Source: Zantedeschia hybrid cultivar (taxonomy: Eukaryota; Streptophyta; Magnoliopsida; Alismatales; Araceae). From it: a DNA stretch of 64,000 nt. The stretch is taken from positions 67,296,456 to 67,360,455 of the forward strand of contig JARZZO010000001.1 of NCBI GenBank assembly GCA_030544215.1, written 5' to 3'. This document shows positions 1 through 11,300 of this stretch, in pieces (the first letter of the stretch is position 1; each line of letters starts with the position of its first letter). The notes beneath the pieces are model-generated. The model made no database searches, was not told the DNA's origin, and saw only the letters and a program-made list of their open reading frames with translations. The translations under genes and the position numbers were made by a program.

Positions 1-4
1 ATAA

Positions 5-270
5 CTAAGGGTGCAAACAATGCTTGATATTCATCATGGTTTAGTAAGAGTTTATGTATTTAAATTTTAAAAAAATTAGACTAAATGTATCACATATTCA
101 TTTAACTCATGAATTACTCGACACTTGACTCGAGCTCGTTTAATATCTAAACGAGTCAAACTTGAGCAACCATCATAAAAACTCGACTCGAACTTGAACT
201 CAATTAAAATTAATCGAATTAAATTTGAACAAGATAAAACTCAACTCGACTAAACTCGTTTGCACCCTAG
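5..270. mobile_element. hAT-like MITE (foldback)
   Basis: The left end CTAAGGGTGCAAAC (5-18) is matched in inverted orientation by GTTTGCACCCTAG (258-270). The interior is a degenerate run of ACTCG / GAACTTGA words. Ends of this kind are common in plant hAT-type MITEs. The left flank is only four bases long in this window, so an 8-bp target duplication cannot be tested. Confidence 0.45.
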
Positions 271-835
271 GCCAAAGTATAGTATTCGAATTTGGTACCA
301 AAAGATACCTTTTGTTTTTCTCCTTTAAAGGGCATTAATTCATTTGTACACTTCTTTCACATAATGTCCAATGCAACAAAAAGTGTGACACAAATCTCAA
401 AAGTGAACTTCTGTGTTGCCTAATCTTTTGCAATCGAATGGTACCTTTTTGATTAGTTGCGTTTTGTGTGTTGAAAATTCTTTCGAAAATATGTATTGGT
501 AAAACTGTTTCACTTAACGAATTAACAAAAAATATTTACAATTTAACAGCTTTCTATTTCCATCTGCACCCAAGTTACTAAACTTTAAGCTTGAGTGGTG
601 GACAGTTGCTCATCAAACATTTGACTCGAACTCTTCATGGTATTCATACGACCAAAGTTGAGATGAAATCTCCTCTCTGAAATTTCCTTTCCTCATGGGT
701 ACATTAAGTTTTAGGGTTATGATACATATGTGCTTAGTTCATCTCTTCGTGCAAAATCAAAACAAAGCTAACCCATGCCCTTAATCCAACCATATCACCT
801 CATCCTATTTCACCAAGGAGTCTTCAATAAATCAT
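271..835. other. Intergenic, nothing recognised
   Basis: AT-rich sequence without a credible coding frame, RNA gene or clear repeat structure. Confidence 0.6.
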
Positions 836-1141
836 GAGTTTTACTTGTTGCATTGCACGCAGTACACATGTACCGCAAAAAATTTTAATATCGGGCCTTA
901 TATGTCTCACATATTCGTAAACTCCGATCTCTGATTTGATAATCTAAAAAACTCTAAAAATTTAAAAATTATTATTAAAGATCTTTTACTGTTCATTGGG
1001 GTCCGATTTTTTTTTAAATTTCTTTTGGGTTGTTTATTTGGAGATCGGACTATATAGATATATGGGTCATGTGAGGTCCAATCGTATTATTATTATAATT
1101 TTTGTTGTGTACATTCAACGCTAATGCAGCAAGTGAAACTC
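836..1141. mobile_element. Foldback MITE, 306 bp (family A)
   Basis: The element begins GAGTTTTACTTGTTGCATTG and ends with the near-perfect inverse, AATGCAGCAAGTGAAACTC. The two arms stay complementary, with mismatches, for about 130 bases each and meet near the centre motif TTTACTGTTCATTGGGG. Related fragments lie near 15960-16110, 44690-44900, 57850-58060 and 60630-60900. No open frame is present, so it is non-autonomous. I could not find a convincing target-site duplication, so the superfamily is open. Confidence 0.6.
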
Positions 1142-1389
1142 ATTCAACGCTCTACTGTTCATTGGGGATAAAGTCCATCATTTCAAGATCACATGACTCA
1201 TTCACTCTTCCTTTGTGTCTTGAGGTGCGCATAAACGCAGGAGAAGATTCCGAGGATCCTATTTCCCCACGACCAGATGACCAGTGGAAAGGATGGGTAA
1301 CCATCAGGGAAAATCGTGTCCCCCAGTCATTCTTCTTCTTTTAGATAATACATATAAAGATTAAGTTTCTTATATATATTCTTATAAAT

Positions 1390-1650
1390 TAATATATTTG
1401 TGTGTATGTCTTTGACTTTCACATATTTTTATAAATATCTCTAACGTCTTCCAAAAGATTACAATGATGCATTTATGTCAAAATGTTGTAGACTTCAACA
1501 AAATATTTGAAAGATTCCGTAAATTCTCATGAAGTTAAGAATAGATATGCAAAAATATATAAATCTTTTTAAGATACAATATATGAAAATTAAAGATATA
1601 CATAAGAACATGTTAGTTTATGGGGATATATATGCAAAAGTTCCTAAACA
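1390..1650. mobile_element. Degenerate copy of Mutator-like MITE family (possible)
   Basis: The sequence resembles the MITE at 4907-5299: a TTTGACTTTCACATAT-type arm, a centre with CTTCAACAAAATAT, and a closing GGGGATATATATGCAAAAG arm near 1622-1640. The resemblance is patchy and no target duplication was seen. Confidence 0.3.
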
Positions 1651-1713
1651 TTCTGTAGTCCAAACTAACGAAGGGCCAGACGATAGATAGAGATTGATAT
1701 AGCGGTTGACTTT

Positions 1714-1715
<2 letters not shown>

Positions 1716-1764
<49 letters not shown>

Positions 1765-1800
1765 GAGGAGGAGGAGGAGAGGAAGAAGAAGAAGCAAGAG
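1716..1800. repeat. (GA)n then (GGA/GAA)n microsatellite in taximin 5' leader
   Basis: An uninterrupted GA run (1716-1762) continues into GGA and GAA triplets that end about 20 bases before the taximin start codon. A W-box-like TTGACT lies just upstream (1706-1711). Polypurine 5' leaders are common in plant genes. The long serine/leucine and arginine/glutamate frames across it are artefacts of the repeat. Confidence 0.9.
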
Positions 1801-1821
1801 GGAGAGGAGGCAGGAGGAGCC

Positions 1822-2140
1822 ATGTGTGATTGCGAGTGCAGGCCGCTGGCTTGGCTGCTGGGCCTGCCCTTCGCCTTGCTCTCCTTCCTCATCTCCATCG
1901 TGGGAGTCGTCGTCTGGATCGTTGGATTCGTTCTCTCTCCGCCCAGCACCCTTTTCTTCCATCTTGCCCAGCCAAAAATAACAATCTGATGGGCTGCGCT
2001 GTGTGTGTGTGTGCAGGCTGCTGCTGTCGTGCATATGCCCGTGCTGCCTGTGCGTGACAGTGCTGGTGGAGCTGGCCATCGAGCTCATCAAGGCCCCCCT
2101 CCATGTCATGGAGTGGTTCGCCTCCCAGATCCCATGCTGA
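1822..2140 (+). CDS. TAX: Taximin-type cysteine-rich peptide, two exons, non-canonical donor
   Basis: Small secreted or membrane-associated cysteine-rich peptide of the plant TAXIMIN family; members have been linked to specialised-metabolism signalling and lateral-organ separation. Exon 1 (1822-1925) encodes MCDCECRPLAWLLGLPFALL, then a hydrophobic segment ending in VVVWIV. Exon 2 (2017-2140) encodes a Cys-rich stretch (SCICPCCLCV) and the family C-terminus IELIKAPLHVMEWFASQIPC. Joined, the product is 75 residues, the usual family size. The acceptor at 2015-2016 is canonical (GTGTGCAG). The frame requires exon 1 to end after GTTGG at 1925, where the next bases are AT, not GT. Nearby GT dinucleotides (1921, 1931) are all in phase 0 and would shift the frame. 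It is therefore an AT-AG intron, a base error, or a damaged allele. Family assignment is from the conserved ends and is strong; expression is unknown. Confidence 0.82.
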
Positions 2141-2432
2141 TGGGAATTTTTCAGATCCTCTCTTCATCTAATTCATCATGATCTTTGTTGAGTGATTCTT
2201 ACATAGTTTTGATCTTTTTGGTGTATAATATACTTAGCTCATTGTTCCTCGCTCCTCTGTGTCTCCTGCTAAATTGGTGGGTTCGGTTGGGATCGCCTGT
2301 TTAGACTGGCATTCATCTGGCCATGGATGATGCTCTTAGATGGGTGCTATCATCTTAGTCTCCAATTTGTTTCTTGCGTTGTCTTATAAATAAAGTGTTG
2401 AACAAATAGGTTACAGACTGAAAACTTCAAAC

Positions 2433-2433
2433 T

Positions 2434-2470
<37 letters not shown>
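2433..2470. repeat. (CT)n(CA)n compound microsatellite
   Basis: About nine CT units are followed directly by about nine CA units, about 300 bases downstream of the taximin stop codon. Confidence 0.9.
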
Positions 2471-2506
2471 TTTTTCTTGGTGTAGAACAGAGAGGCCAGC
2501 AAACAA

Positions 2507-3310
2507 GGGCTGGCATTGATAGGAAGCATCCTACTGCTGCAGCCTGTATCCATTTCTTTTTCTCGCTGAATGAAAACTTCAACTTAGGTGCCTCTTGGTT
2601 GATGTAAAAATACCATCAAAGATCACACTTTTGTGAGACAAGAACAATATTCTACAGCATCTTATGTCAAACTAAAGGACAACTTAATACAACATGTTTT
2701 CATCTCTCTCTAAATTTCTCTCGGTCATGTGTAGAGGGGAGCCCATTCATCTCTCTCCAAAATTCTCTTGGTCATGTGTAGCGTGTGGAGACTAGAGAGG
2801 ATCCCATCTCACTAGGGTTGGCACTGATGGGAAGCTTCCTACATTGTAGCATGTATCCATTCCTTTTTCTTGCCGAAATGGTGACTTACAACTGTGCAGC
2901 ATGCATGTATCCATCTCTTGTGATGCTTGCTGAATGGGGACTTTCAGCTTAGCACAGCATGCATGTATCCATCTCTTGTAATGCTTGCTGAATGGGGACT
3001 TTCAGCTTAGCACAGCATGCATGCATCCATCTCTTTTTTCTTGCTGATATGGAGATTGGAGACTTTCAACTTAGTGCAGCATGTGCGCCCAGATCATAAG
3101 GGCTGGCATAGATGGGAAGCTTCCTACCACTAGTGCATGTATCCATTTCATTTTATTGCTGAATGAGGAGTATTCAACTTGGTTGAGAATCCAGTAGATC
3201 AGGAGAGCCCAGCTGATAAGGGCTGGCATTGATGATTGATGGGAAGCTTCCTACCACTGAAGCATCTATCCATTTCCTTGTCTTGCTGATTAGGGACTCT
3301 CAACTTTGGA
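2507..3310. repeat. Degenerate tandem repeat downstream of taximin gene
   Basis: A unit built from AGGGCTGGCATTGATGGGAAGC, TTCCTACCACTG, GCATGTATCCATTTC and TTGCTGAATGGGGACTTTC recurs with variation. The TATCCAT anchor appears seven times (near 2546, 2853, 2909, 2966, 3025, 3139, 3267). Spacing ranges from about 57 to over 100 bases because some units are partial. No coding frame runs through it, and no direct-repeat/spacer regularity of a CRISPR kind exists. Confidence 0.75.
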
Positions 3311-4897
3311 CAGCGGCGATTTCTCCAAGTATGAAGACTTCAGGCTTGAGCATGTTATTACTATGAGTCCGGATCCTTTAGTGTGGGGGGGGGGGAACCG
3401 TAGAGGATCTCAATTCTATTACTATCCATTGATAACTCTAAATCTTAGTTGGTTGAATATTTTATTATACTCATATAATTTGTATATTTTTAAATTTTGA
3501 ATAAAATTCTAGTAACGCCACATCAGAGTAAAAGATAAAAAAAGTACTTATTTTTTTGACACCAACTGTATTATTCACGTATAATATAAAAACGTTTAAT
3601 AATTTCCAATATACTATCTTGTTGAATTGAAATAAGAGTTTTACTACTTAAATATTATAGAACATGAGAGTACGTGATAAAAAAAAAAACATTTTTATTG
3701 ACAAAAACTCATAATTTGATTAATAACTATTTCTTATATCATTATAGTTGATATTTTTATTTTTTGAAAATTTTGATAAAAAATTATAGATATCTCACTG
3801 GATCCTCTTTTAGTTTTTCAATTATTTGACTAAAATTTTGACCATCCTATTTAAATTTTAAACCGAATCATATATCCGTACCATTTTTAACTAACCATGC
3901 TCTAAATAGGTTCCCCCTTCCCTGAGTGTCTCTCTTATTATACCTTAGCAAGTGTTTGACTTATTCTTATTCCATATAGATATATGCCACTGTTAGTAAC
4001 AAAACGTAGAGGATCCTATGTTCTATCATTAGAAGAATCAAAGATCTTAAGTTGCTTTTTTTCCTTATTATAGTTAGATTGAATAATCAATGCTAAGAAT
4101 ATAATTTTTTATTATATCAATTTTGACATTTATTTCAGTGTTCAAGTGAGGATGTCCACTGTGTTGGAGACATTTTCCAATAAACCAAACGAGAACCACA
4201 GAATAGAAATAAAAGAGGATAAGCAAAGGACAAGGACACTTACACCTTTGTGATAAGAGATAAGGGGGTATGTGGGGGCGCTGAAGTTAGTGGTAAAGTG
4301 GGGAAGGGGATGTATGGTGGAGGAGTCTGGTTTCTCTAAGTACATGTGAGGAGGGGATTAGGTAAACGCAAAGTGGGGAAGGAGGTTTTTCAAGAAAATC
4401 CCAACTGAGGAATGAAAAAAGGTACATTAGAGGAGTTATTTTAAAAAAATCCCCTCTCTACACTTATTGAATCCCATCCTTACTTGCACTTGCAGAAGAT
4501 TTGGATTCATGGTTGGAATAGGAAGAGACATGCAAAAGTTGAACTTTTGGGATTGGCTTGGAAAGCAAAGTTGTTAGAAGTGTGCAAATGGACTAAGGGG
4601 ACATGTCCCTACTTCCAACCCATTCTTGGTGTTATCTAACATCTATTGGTCCCTGACGTGGCCCATTAAGATGGGACTAGACCGGAGTCCATTTGCTAAA
4701 TTGGTTCGGCCTTTGCTCCTGGAGAGGGGCTTGACAGGCCTGGGCCGCATAAAAATGAATTTATAGAAAATCAAAATAAAATTTGTCATTTAGTACTCGT
4801 ATAAATATTTTCAATTTACTGTAGAAAAGAACGTCTCACCTCATAGATGCCAAAATCAAGAAAAAGGGAGAGTTGACAAGTTAAGTTTTCTGTTGAC
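3311..4897. other. Intergenic, AT-rich, with a dispersed purine-rich repeat
   Basis: No credible gene. Around 4320-4500 is a motif (TGTGAGGAGGGG, AAGTGGGGAAGGAGGTTTTT, then TTACTTGCACTTGCAG). It recurs in altered form near 41870-42060 and inverted near 44410-44570, so it probably marks another dispersed short element. Confidence 0.5.
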
Positions 4898-4906
4898 TAA
4901 AGCTTT

Positions 4907-5299
4907 GGGTTTTTTGCATATATACCTCTCAAAAATACTGTAATTGCATGTATTCCCCCAATTCTCACATATTATCATCAATACTCCTGCAATCTTCAAA
5001 ATGTTCCATTTATGCCCCTCCCGTCAAACTTAGGTTTATTTCAACGAAATATGTCAAAAAGATTGCATAAATCATGACATCATTAGAAGTATCGGAGGTA
5101 CAAAATGCAAGATTTTAGTATATTGAGGGGTATATATGCAAAATATTAGTGAATTTAAGGATATTTATGCCAAACCATTAGATTGGGGGATACAAAATGC
5201 AACATTTTAAAGATTGTAGGAGTATTGATGATAATATGTGAGAATTGGCAGTATACATGCAAATACGTTGTTTTTGAGAGGTATATATATATAAAACCC
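4907..5299. mobile_element. Mutator-like MITE, 393 bp, 9-bp TSD
   Basis: The ends GGGTTTTTTGCATATATACC and GGTATATATATATAAAACCC are inverted, and long complementary arms run inward (including CATATTATCATCAATACTCC and its inverse). It is flanked on both sides by the identical 9-mer TAAAGCTTT (4898-4906 and 5300-5308). A 9-bp duplication is the hallmark of the Mutator superfamily. There is no open frame, so it is a non-autonomous MITE. Relatives in the window are at 16978-17356, 17369-17615 (split) and 60216-60596. Confidence 0.85.
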
Positions 5300-5308
5300 T
5301 AAAGCTTT

Positions 5309-8240
5309 TCGAGTGATAAAAAATATCACTGTCCTACACTTTTCAAGAAAAATCTTTCATGCAGCCTATTTTATGTAAAATTAGATGAACTCTAAATCAC
5401 TTGCAGTTTGATCTCAACTCTCCTCGTGTGATGGAGAAGCTGAGTCAAATATTTGATGAGTAACTGCCCACCAATCTAAGCTGAAAGTTTAATACATTAG
5501 GTGCAAACGGATTTAGAAGTTTTTTTTTCTAATAATAACTAAATCTTGATTAGAATTTTCAACACACATAAAGCAACTAATAAAAGGTACCACATTATTC
5601 TCGATTGCAAGAGATTAGGCAAAACAAAGTTGGGTTTTTCGATATACATTCCTATAAACATAATGAATTTGAAAAAAAAAATCTATATATATTACATATT
5701 TTGATATTAATCCTTATAAACTTAATATAATTTTGTAATAAATTCTTTCAGTTAAGAATCATTTTAGAAGAACTATATATTCATAGAATATTCTTCAAAC
5801 CAATTTTAAAATGAGCGGAAGTACTTGAAATGACTTTAAAAAGTCAAAAATCAAGCCCCAATGAGTAGTAAAAGATAACTTTAATAGGTCAAGCCTAATA
5901 ATAATTTTTATTTTTTTCAATTTTTTAAATTGTCTAAGTGGAAGTAGGTTGTGTGAACACGTGGGACATGTTTAGGGTGACTTAAAAAAGATTTTATTAT
6001 TATTATTATTATTATTTTGGCAACACTAGCCGCCAAGTGCGATACTGACTACCAGTATAACAAGTAAAACTCAAAATTTAAACAAGAGTATAAGTAACTT
6101 TTCTGGGGTGAGTTAAACTTAAACTCATATTTGAGTATGGAAGAACTAAGAAAAATTGATAGAAGTAAATGGTAGGGATTAAAAATTAAAAAGTAAAAAG
6201 TTTAACTATCTAAGAACTAATATCAAATATGTAAGATACAGAGACTTATTTTAAACTCATTATATTTACAAGAATCGATATCAAAAAAATCCAGCAATAT
6301 TTTACTTTTGTGTCACCCTTAACTATGTCAAAGAAGTGTCCAAATAGAATAATGTCCTTTCACAAATTAATGACCAATGAGAAAAACTAAGGAATGATTT
6401 GGTACCAAAAATTCTAATACCATACTTTTGCCACTCCAATGACCATTGATCGGATCAACCCACTTTAAGGTCACGATTGGCACATTACTTTTTCTGTAGC
6501 CTTTTTTAAACTCGTTTCAAAGGAACCATTCAATCAATCGATTAGCCCAGTTATTGAGAACATGACAAAACATATGATAAAAAATGCTACCACAATATTC
6601 CTCTTATTTGATATTTTAATTATACATGGTTTGGGGAGCTCCTGTAGCACATTTATAACAGCCATCAGTAACATATATTTCTTTAGAAATTTCTTCTTCG
6701 AACTCGTGGGTCCTTCTGACTTCGTCTTCTCCCCAGGTGGCTGGATCCCTGGACCGTCCTCACATAAGACTCTTCTAATTAAAGATCTAGATTCCAACTT
6801 TTTTCATTGAAGAGGAAATATAAATAGCTGAAAGAAAAAGATATCATAGTGTTTTGTAAATGAATATTTGTTAATTAATTACTCACAACAGCTTCTCTGG
6901 ATATCATTAATGTTGCTTGCACTCTTCATAAGAGAATTCTAAGAACGATCCCGGTAAGGGAAAGAGATACTTTTTCTTTTTCTAATGTTCAGGGTTATCA
7001 TGAGATATCACAAAACTTACGTTAAATTCAGAGTGGCGTCACAATAATATGTCCAGATATATAACTAATAGTAAAATCCTCAAATATAATAAATTGAACA
7101 AATAACAGAAACTCAACTATCCAAATAACACAAGCAAACCATTCCTTTAAAAAAAATTATATTATATCAATCTAATAAATTGGAAAATCAAATTGCTAAA
7201 TCCAATTACTCTAAGATAATCGAGATCTTCCTTGAGGTCCTTTCAATTTAACACACCTTGTCTAATCAAACTTTAAATAGAAATCTCCTAAAATTAAGTG
7301 ACTTAATGAGTTCAATAGACTCAATAGACATCCAAAACCTAACACTTAATTTATCATATAATAAACAGTGATCGAATCAATTCCATATAAACCATAAGTA
7401 AAAAAATCATACAAAGCAGAGTAATAATATCGAATCTCATCAACAGAGAATAATGTTAACTAAATCTCCGGATACGACAGACTATAATTTATACATAGTT
7501 CTCTACCTAGTGCATAAACCGAACAAATTAATAATGTTTAACGCATGAAGAGGTTCTCATAACATATAATTAAATCTCACATGGCTAACCATAAATCAAC
7601 ATGTTCTCATATCATAGCAAATCAAAGCTAATTAAAGTATATGTAGCATCATTTACTAATCACTAAAAGTTTATTAAATTAGCTTATATAGATTTTTAAT
7701 AAAATTACTGTAATAATGTGATCCCCTAAGTTTCATTCTTGTTGCCTTACCAGCAATGACCTCACCCCTCAGATATTTCCAAGGGATGGGTCCAAAAACT
7801 CTTCTTAATATATGATGAATGTCGTAAGTAAGATGATAAAAAGGAGTAGTATAATAGCATTTCTCTAATAAAAGTAAAAGAATACTAATCACTGTAATGT
7901 CTTCTGCTGTAATGGGGGCATCGCAGTGGTAAAAAAAAAAAATTGAAATCTTTTTAGGTTGGTCTTCACATGTCAATATGGTTTGATCTTTGAACCGATG
8001 ACCGATGAACTGTAAAAAAATTCCCTTAATGACCTGAGCTTAATAAAGATTTTTAATTTTTTAGAATTTTTGAATAGTCCAATTGTATGACCATATAAGG
8101 CATGTTGGCCGACTTACATTTTTTTTTAAATTCTTTTAACATTAGTCACAACAAAATTAAGAACAAAGCCCAAATATTCTTCTCACCGATTATAGTTGGA
8201 GGAGCTTGGGCCGGGTACTCGACCCGGTTTCAGTGCCTTC
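5309..8240. other. Intergenic, AT-rich
   Basis: No gene recognised. It holds a (TTA)n run near 5994-6015. Around 6040-6080 there is an end resembling the family A foldback (ACAAGTAAAACTC). A short poly-T/A segment near 8045-8150 resembles an arm of the same family. The frames on either strand have no recognisable motifs. Confidence 0.5.
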
Positions 8241-8254
8241 GGAGGTCGGACGCC

Positions 8255-8262
8255 CTATAAAA
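8255..8262 (+). promoter_or_regulatory. TATA box of the malate dehydrogenase gene
   Basis: CTATAAAA sits in a GC-rich context about 95 bases before the start codon. That places transcription start near 8290 and leaves a 5' leader of roughly 65-70 bases. Confidence 0.75.
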
Positions 8263-8357
8263 GGCGCGTCGGCCAGTGGCGAACCCCTCGAGGGCATTAC
8301 ACCAGTCATCACTTCCACCGCCTACCCATCGCCATTGTTGTGCTCCCAAGCTCGGCG

Positions 8358-11300
8358 ATGAGGGCTTCCCTGCTCAGATCCGCCGGCGAGGCCCTGCGGA
8401 GGGGTTCCTCCTCCTCCGCCCCCGCTTCCTCCGCCCACGCCCTCCGCAGATCCTTCGGATCGGCGCCGGCGCCGGAGCGGAAGGTTGCCGTCCTCGGCGC
8501 CGCCGGCGGCATCGGCCAGCCTCTCTCCCTCCTCATGAAGCTGAACCCCTTCGTCTCCCGCCTCGCCCTCTACGATATCGCTGGCACCCCCGGCGTCGCC
8601 GCCGACGTCAGCCACATCAACACCCGCGCCGAGGTAGGCGCCCTCCCGCACGGACTCCAGATCTTATCCTCCTTCTCCCGTTGGCAATGCTTGCTATGGA
8701 TTCGTCGTCGTTCTGATCTCGGCGTGACTCTGGATCTTCCGATCTTTGTGTAACTTATTTTTCTTGTGGGGGATGTCTGGATTCAGGTGGCTGGTTACAT
8801 GACGGAGGAGCAGCTAGGGCAGGCGCTGGAGGGATCCGATGTCGTAATCATCCCGGCCGGCGTGCCGAGGAAGCCGGGCATGACCCGTGACGATCTCTTC
8901 AACATCAACGCCGGAATCGTCAAATCCCTTTGCACTGCCATCTCCAAGTATTGCCCTCATGTAAGCACAGAAGCCCTCTACTTCCAAAAGTTCTCCTTTG
9001 GGGGGCATATCATTGTTGTTCTAGGGCCAAAGTTGAAAACTTTCGATTCGCTGGCTTTCCATTTGTTTAAGATATCAAGAATTATGGCCTTTCTTTTTAT
9101 TGGTCTGTCGACAGGCGATTGTTAATATGATAAGCAATCCGGTGAACTCGACGGTGCCCATTGCAGCAGAGATTTTCAAGAAGGCGGGGACATATGATGA
9201 GAAGAAGCTGTTTGGTGTCACCACACTTGATGTCCTCAGGGCCAAGACTTTCTATGCTGGAAAGGCTGGGTTGCCTGCTGCTGGTAGTGCTCCCTCTTTT
9301 TCTGTGGCAAAATTGAGTTGATTGTCTACTGTGCATATGCATATATGATTTCATTTGGTGGATGCTGATTTGGGACTGAATATGTTGTAATTGATGGTTG
9401 GTCTTTTTGGATTCAGATGTGAATGTTCCAGTCGTTGGAGGCCATGCTGGGGTAACCATCCTTCCTCTATTTTCTCAGGTAATGGGGTTTCTTGTGTGTT
9501 TTGCTTTTGCAGCTTTAAAATTTCCTTGATAAGTATTTGATTAAAAAGCTTCTTATATTTTGTTTTGGTCTTTGTACGGTAGGCAACTCCTTCGACCAAT
9601 GCTCTGTCACATGAGGACATAAAGGCTCTTACAAAGAGAACACAAGATGGAGGAACAGAGGTGGTAGAAGCAAAGGCTGGAAAAGGCTCTGCGACCTTGT
9701 CCATGGCGTAAGTCTTTAAAAGGCACTGATTGTTTGTAGTGCAAGTGCTGTATCTTTATGTTCTTCTCATCATTTTGTAGACTACACAGTAAGTTGCCAT
9801 ATATTGTTTGATCTTTTAGTGTTCTTATGGTACTTATTGAGGCCAATGCAAGGGGAGCCTAGCTGCAATAGTAAACTTGTTAACTTGCTCCATTGTCACC
9901 TAGAATTTAGTGGTTCGGAACCTAAACAGCCTCCCTATAAGAAGCAGGCGTAAGGCTGCATAAAATTGACCCTCCCCAAACATTGTAGTGACTGGAGCCT
10001 CGTTATACTGGGCTGCACTTTTTTATGGTGCTTGATGAGGCCACGAAATGAGACCAAAGCGTTCAATTTTTATATAAATAGTTGTATGCTTAATCTTGTG
10101 GATTTGCTGCTTGTTTCCTTTGTAATTGATGTGCCCCATTTCAGGCCCTCATCCTTGGAATTTTTTCCCTTTTTGGAGCTCCAACACTGTGTTGGTGTCT
10201 TAATGTGCATATATCAATGTAATTTCAAAACAGAGCAAAACATTCACTTGGAAGATGAGATTAATATTTGATCCGACTGGAAATCAGTAAATTCAAGGGT
10301 TTCTAACCGGGCTTGATTTATCAAAATGAAAAAATGACGCCAATAAAATGAATTATTGAAGTCCCAAAATAGATCTCCATTTGGGCAATTTATGAATGTT
10401 GCCTCAACCCTCGCCAATTTTCTTTGAAGGAAAGTTGCATTTAATGCATTAGTGATACCTAAACACCTATTAATTGCGAGCAATGGTACCTGATTGCCTG
10501 CTTATTTCGTGGAATGATGCTTAATTGGCTGTTATCAGTGCTTAGTTTTCATCAAGTTATAAAATACTGAATCGGTGCCTTGAGTTGGGAAAAGTCTTGG
10601 GGCTGTTGCCTCAATTCCTAATTCATATAGAAAACGCATTTGAACTTCTTCAAGCTATATGACATCCTCCGATGGGGATTAGAGGGAGTTGATAGGAGCA
10701 AAGTTTGGGGCTGTTGACTCAATGTCAACTTCTTCAAGTTATATAACCTATGTTTCTCTGATGGGGATTACAAGGAGCGGATAGGTTTCAGGTTTCAATC
10801 CAACTTGTTCAACCTCTTTCTTTCTGTTCCTTTTCGTTTCTTCTCTCTCTCAATCATTGTTTTGCTGGCCGGCAGTGGCTTCTGACTGCTGCCAATATGT
10901 TTGATAAATGGATGGAGGCAGATGGCAACGTTGCACTCATCCCTTAACGCTACTTTTCTCTTCCATTTCGGTCTTGGTTTGTCATGATTTGGAATGATTG
11001 GGGGACTATCATCCCCCATTTCAAAAACAGCCCAGTGTACACCCATGAAACATGAATAGAACTCTTCTACCCAAGGTCTTTGTAAGGGAAAATATTGAGG
11101 AGGTCATCATCCACGGAGCTTCACCCTTCTGTTCGCATCACATTTTCAGCTAGTTGAAGTGTGTAGCAAAGATCGTGTTGCATGTTAAACTGAATTTAAA
11201 GTTCGCAGTGGCACAAAATCTGTTTTTGGGAAGATCCTTTGTGTAACTGGGTTTCATTGGACATGTTGTTTCGGCACTTATATCCAATCATTTGTGAGGA

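Noticed and set aside
1618..2167. Long minus-strand frames over the taximin locus
   Set aside because: They run through the (GA)n repeat and are antisense shadows of a recognised gene.
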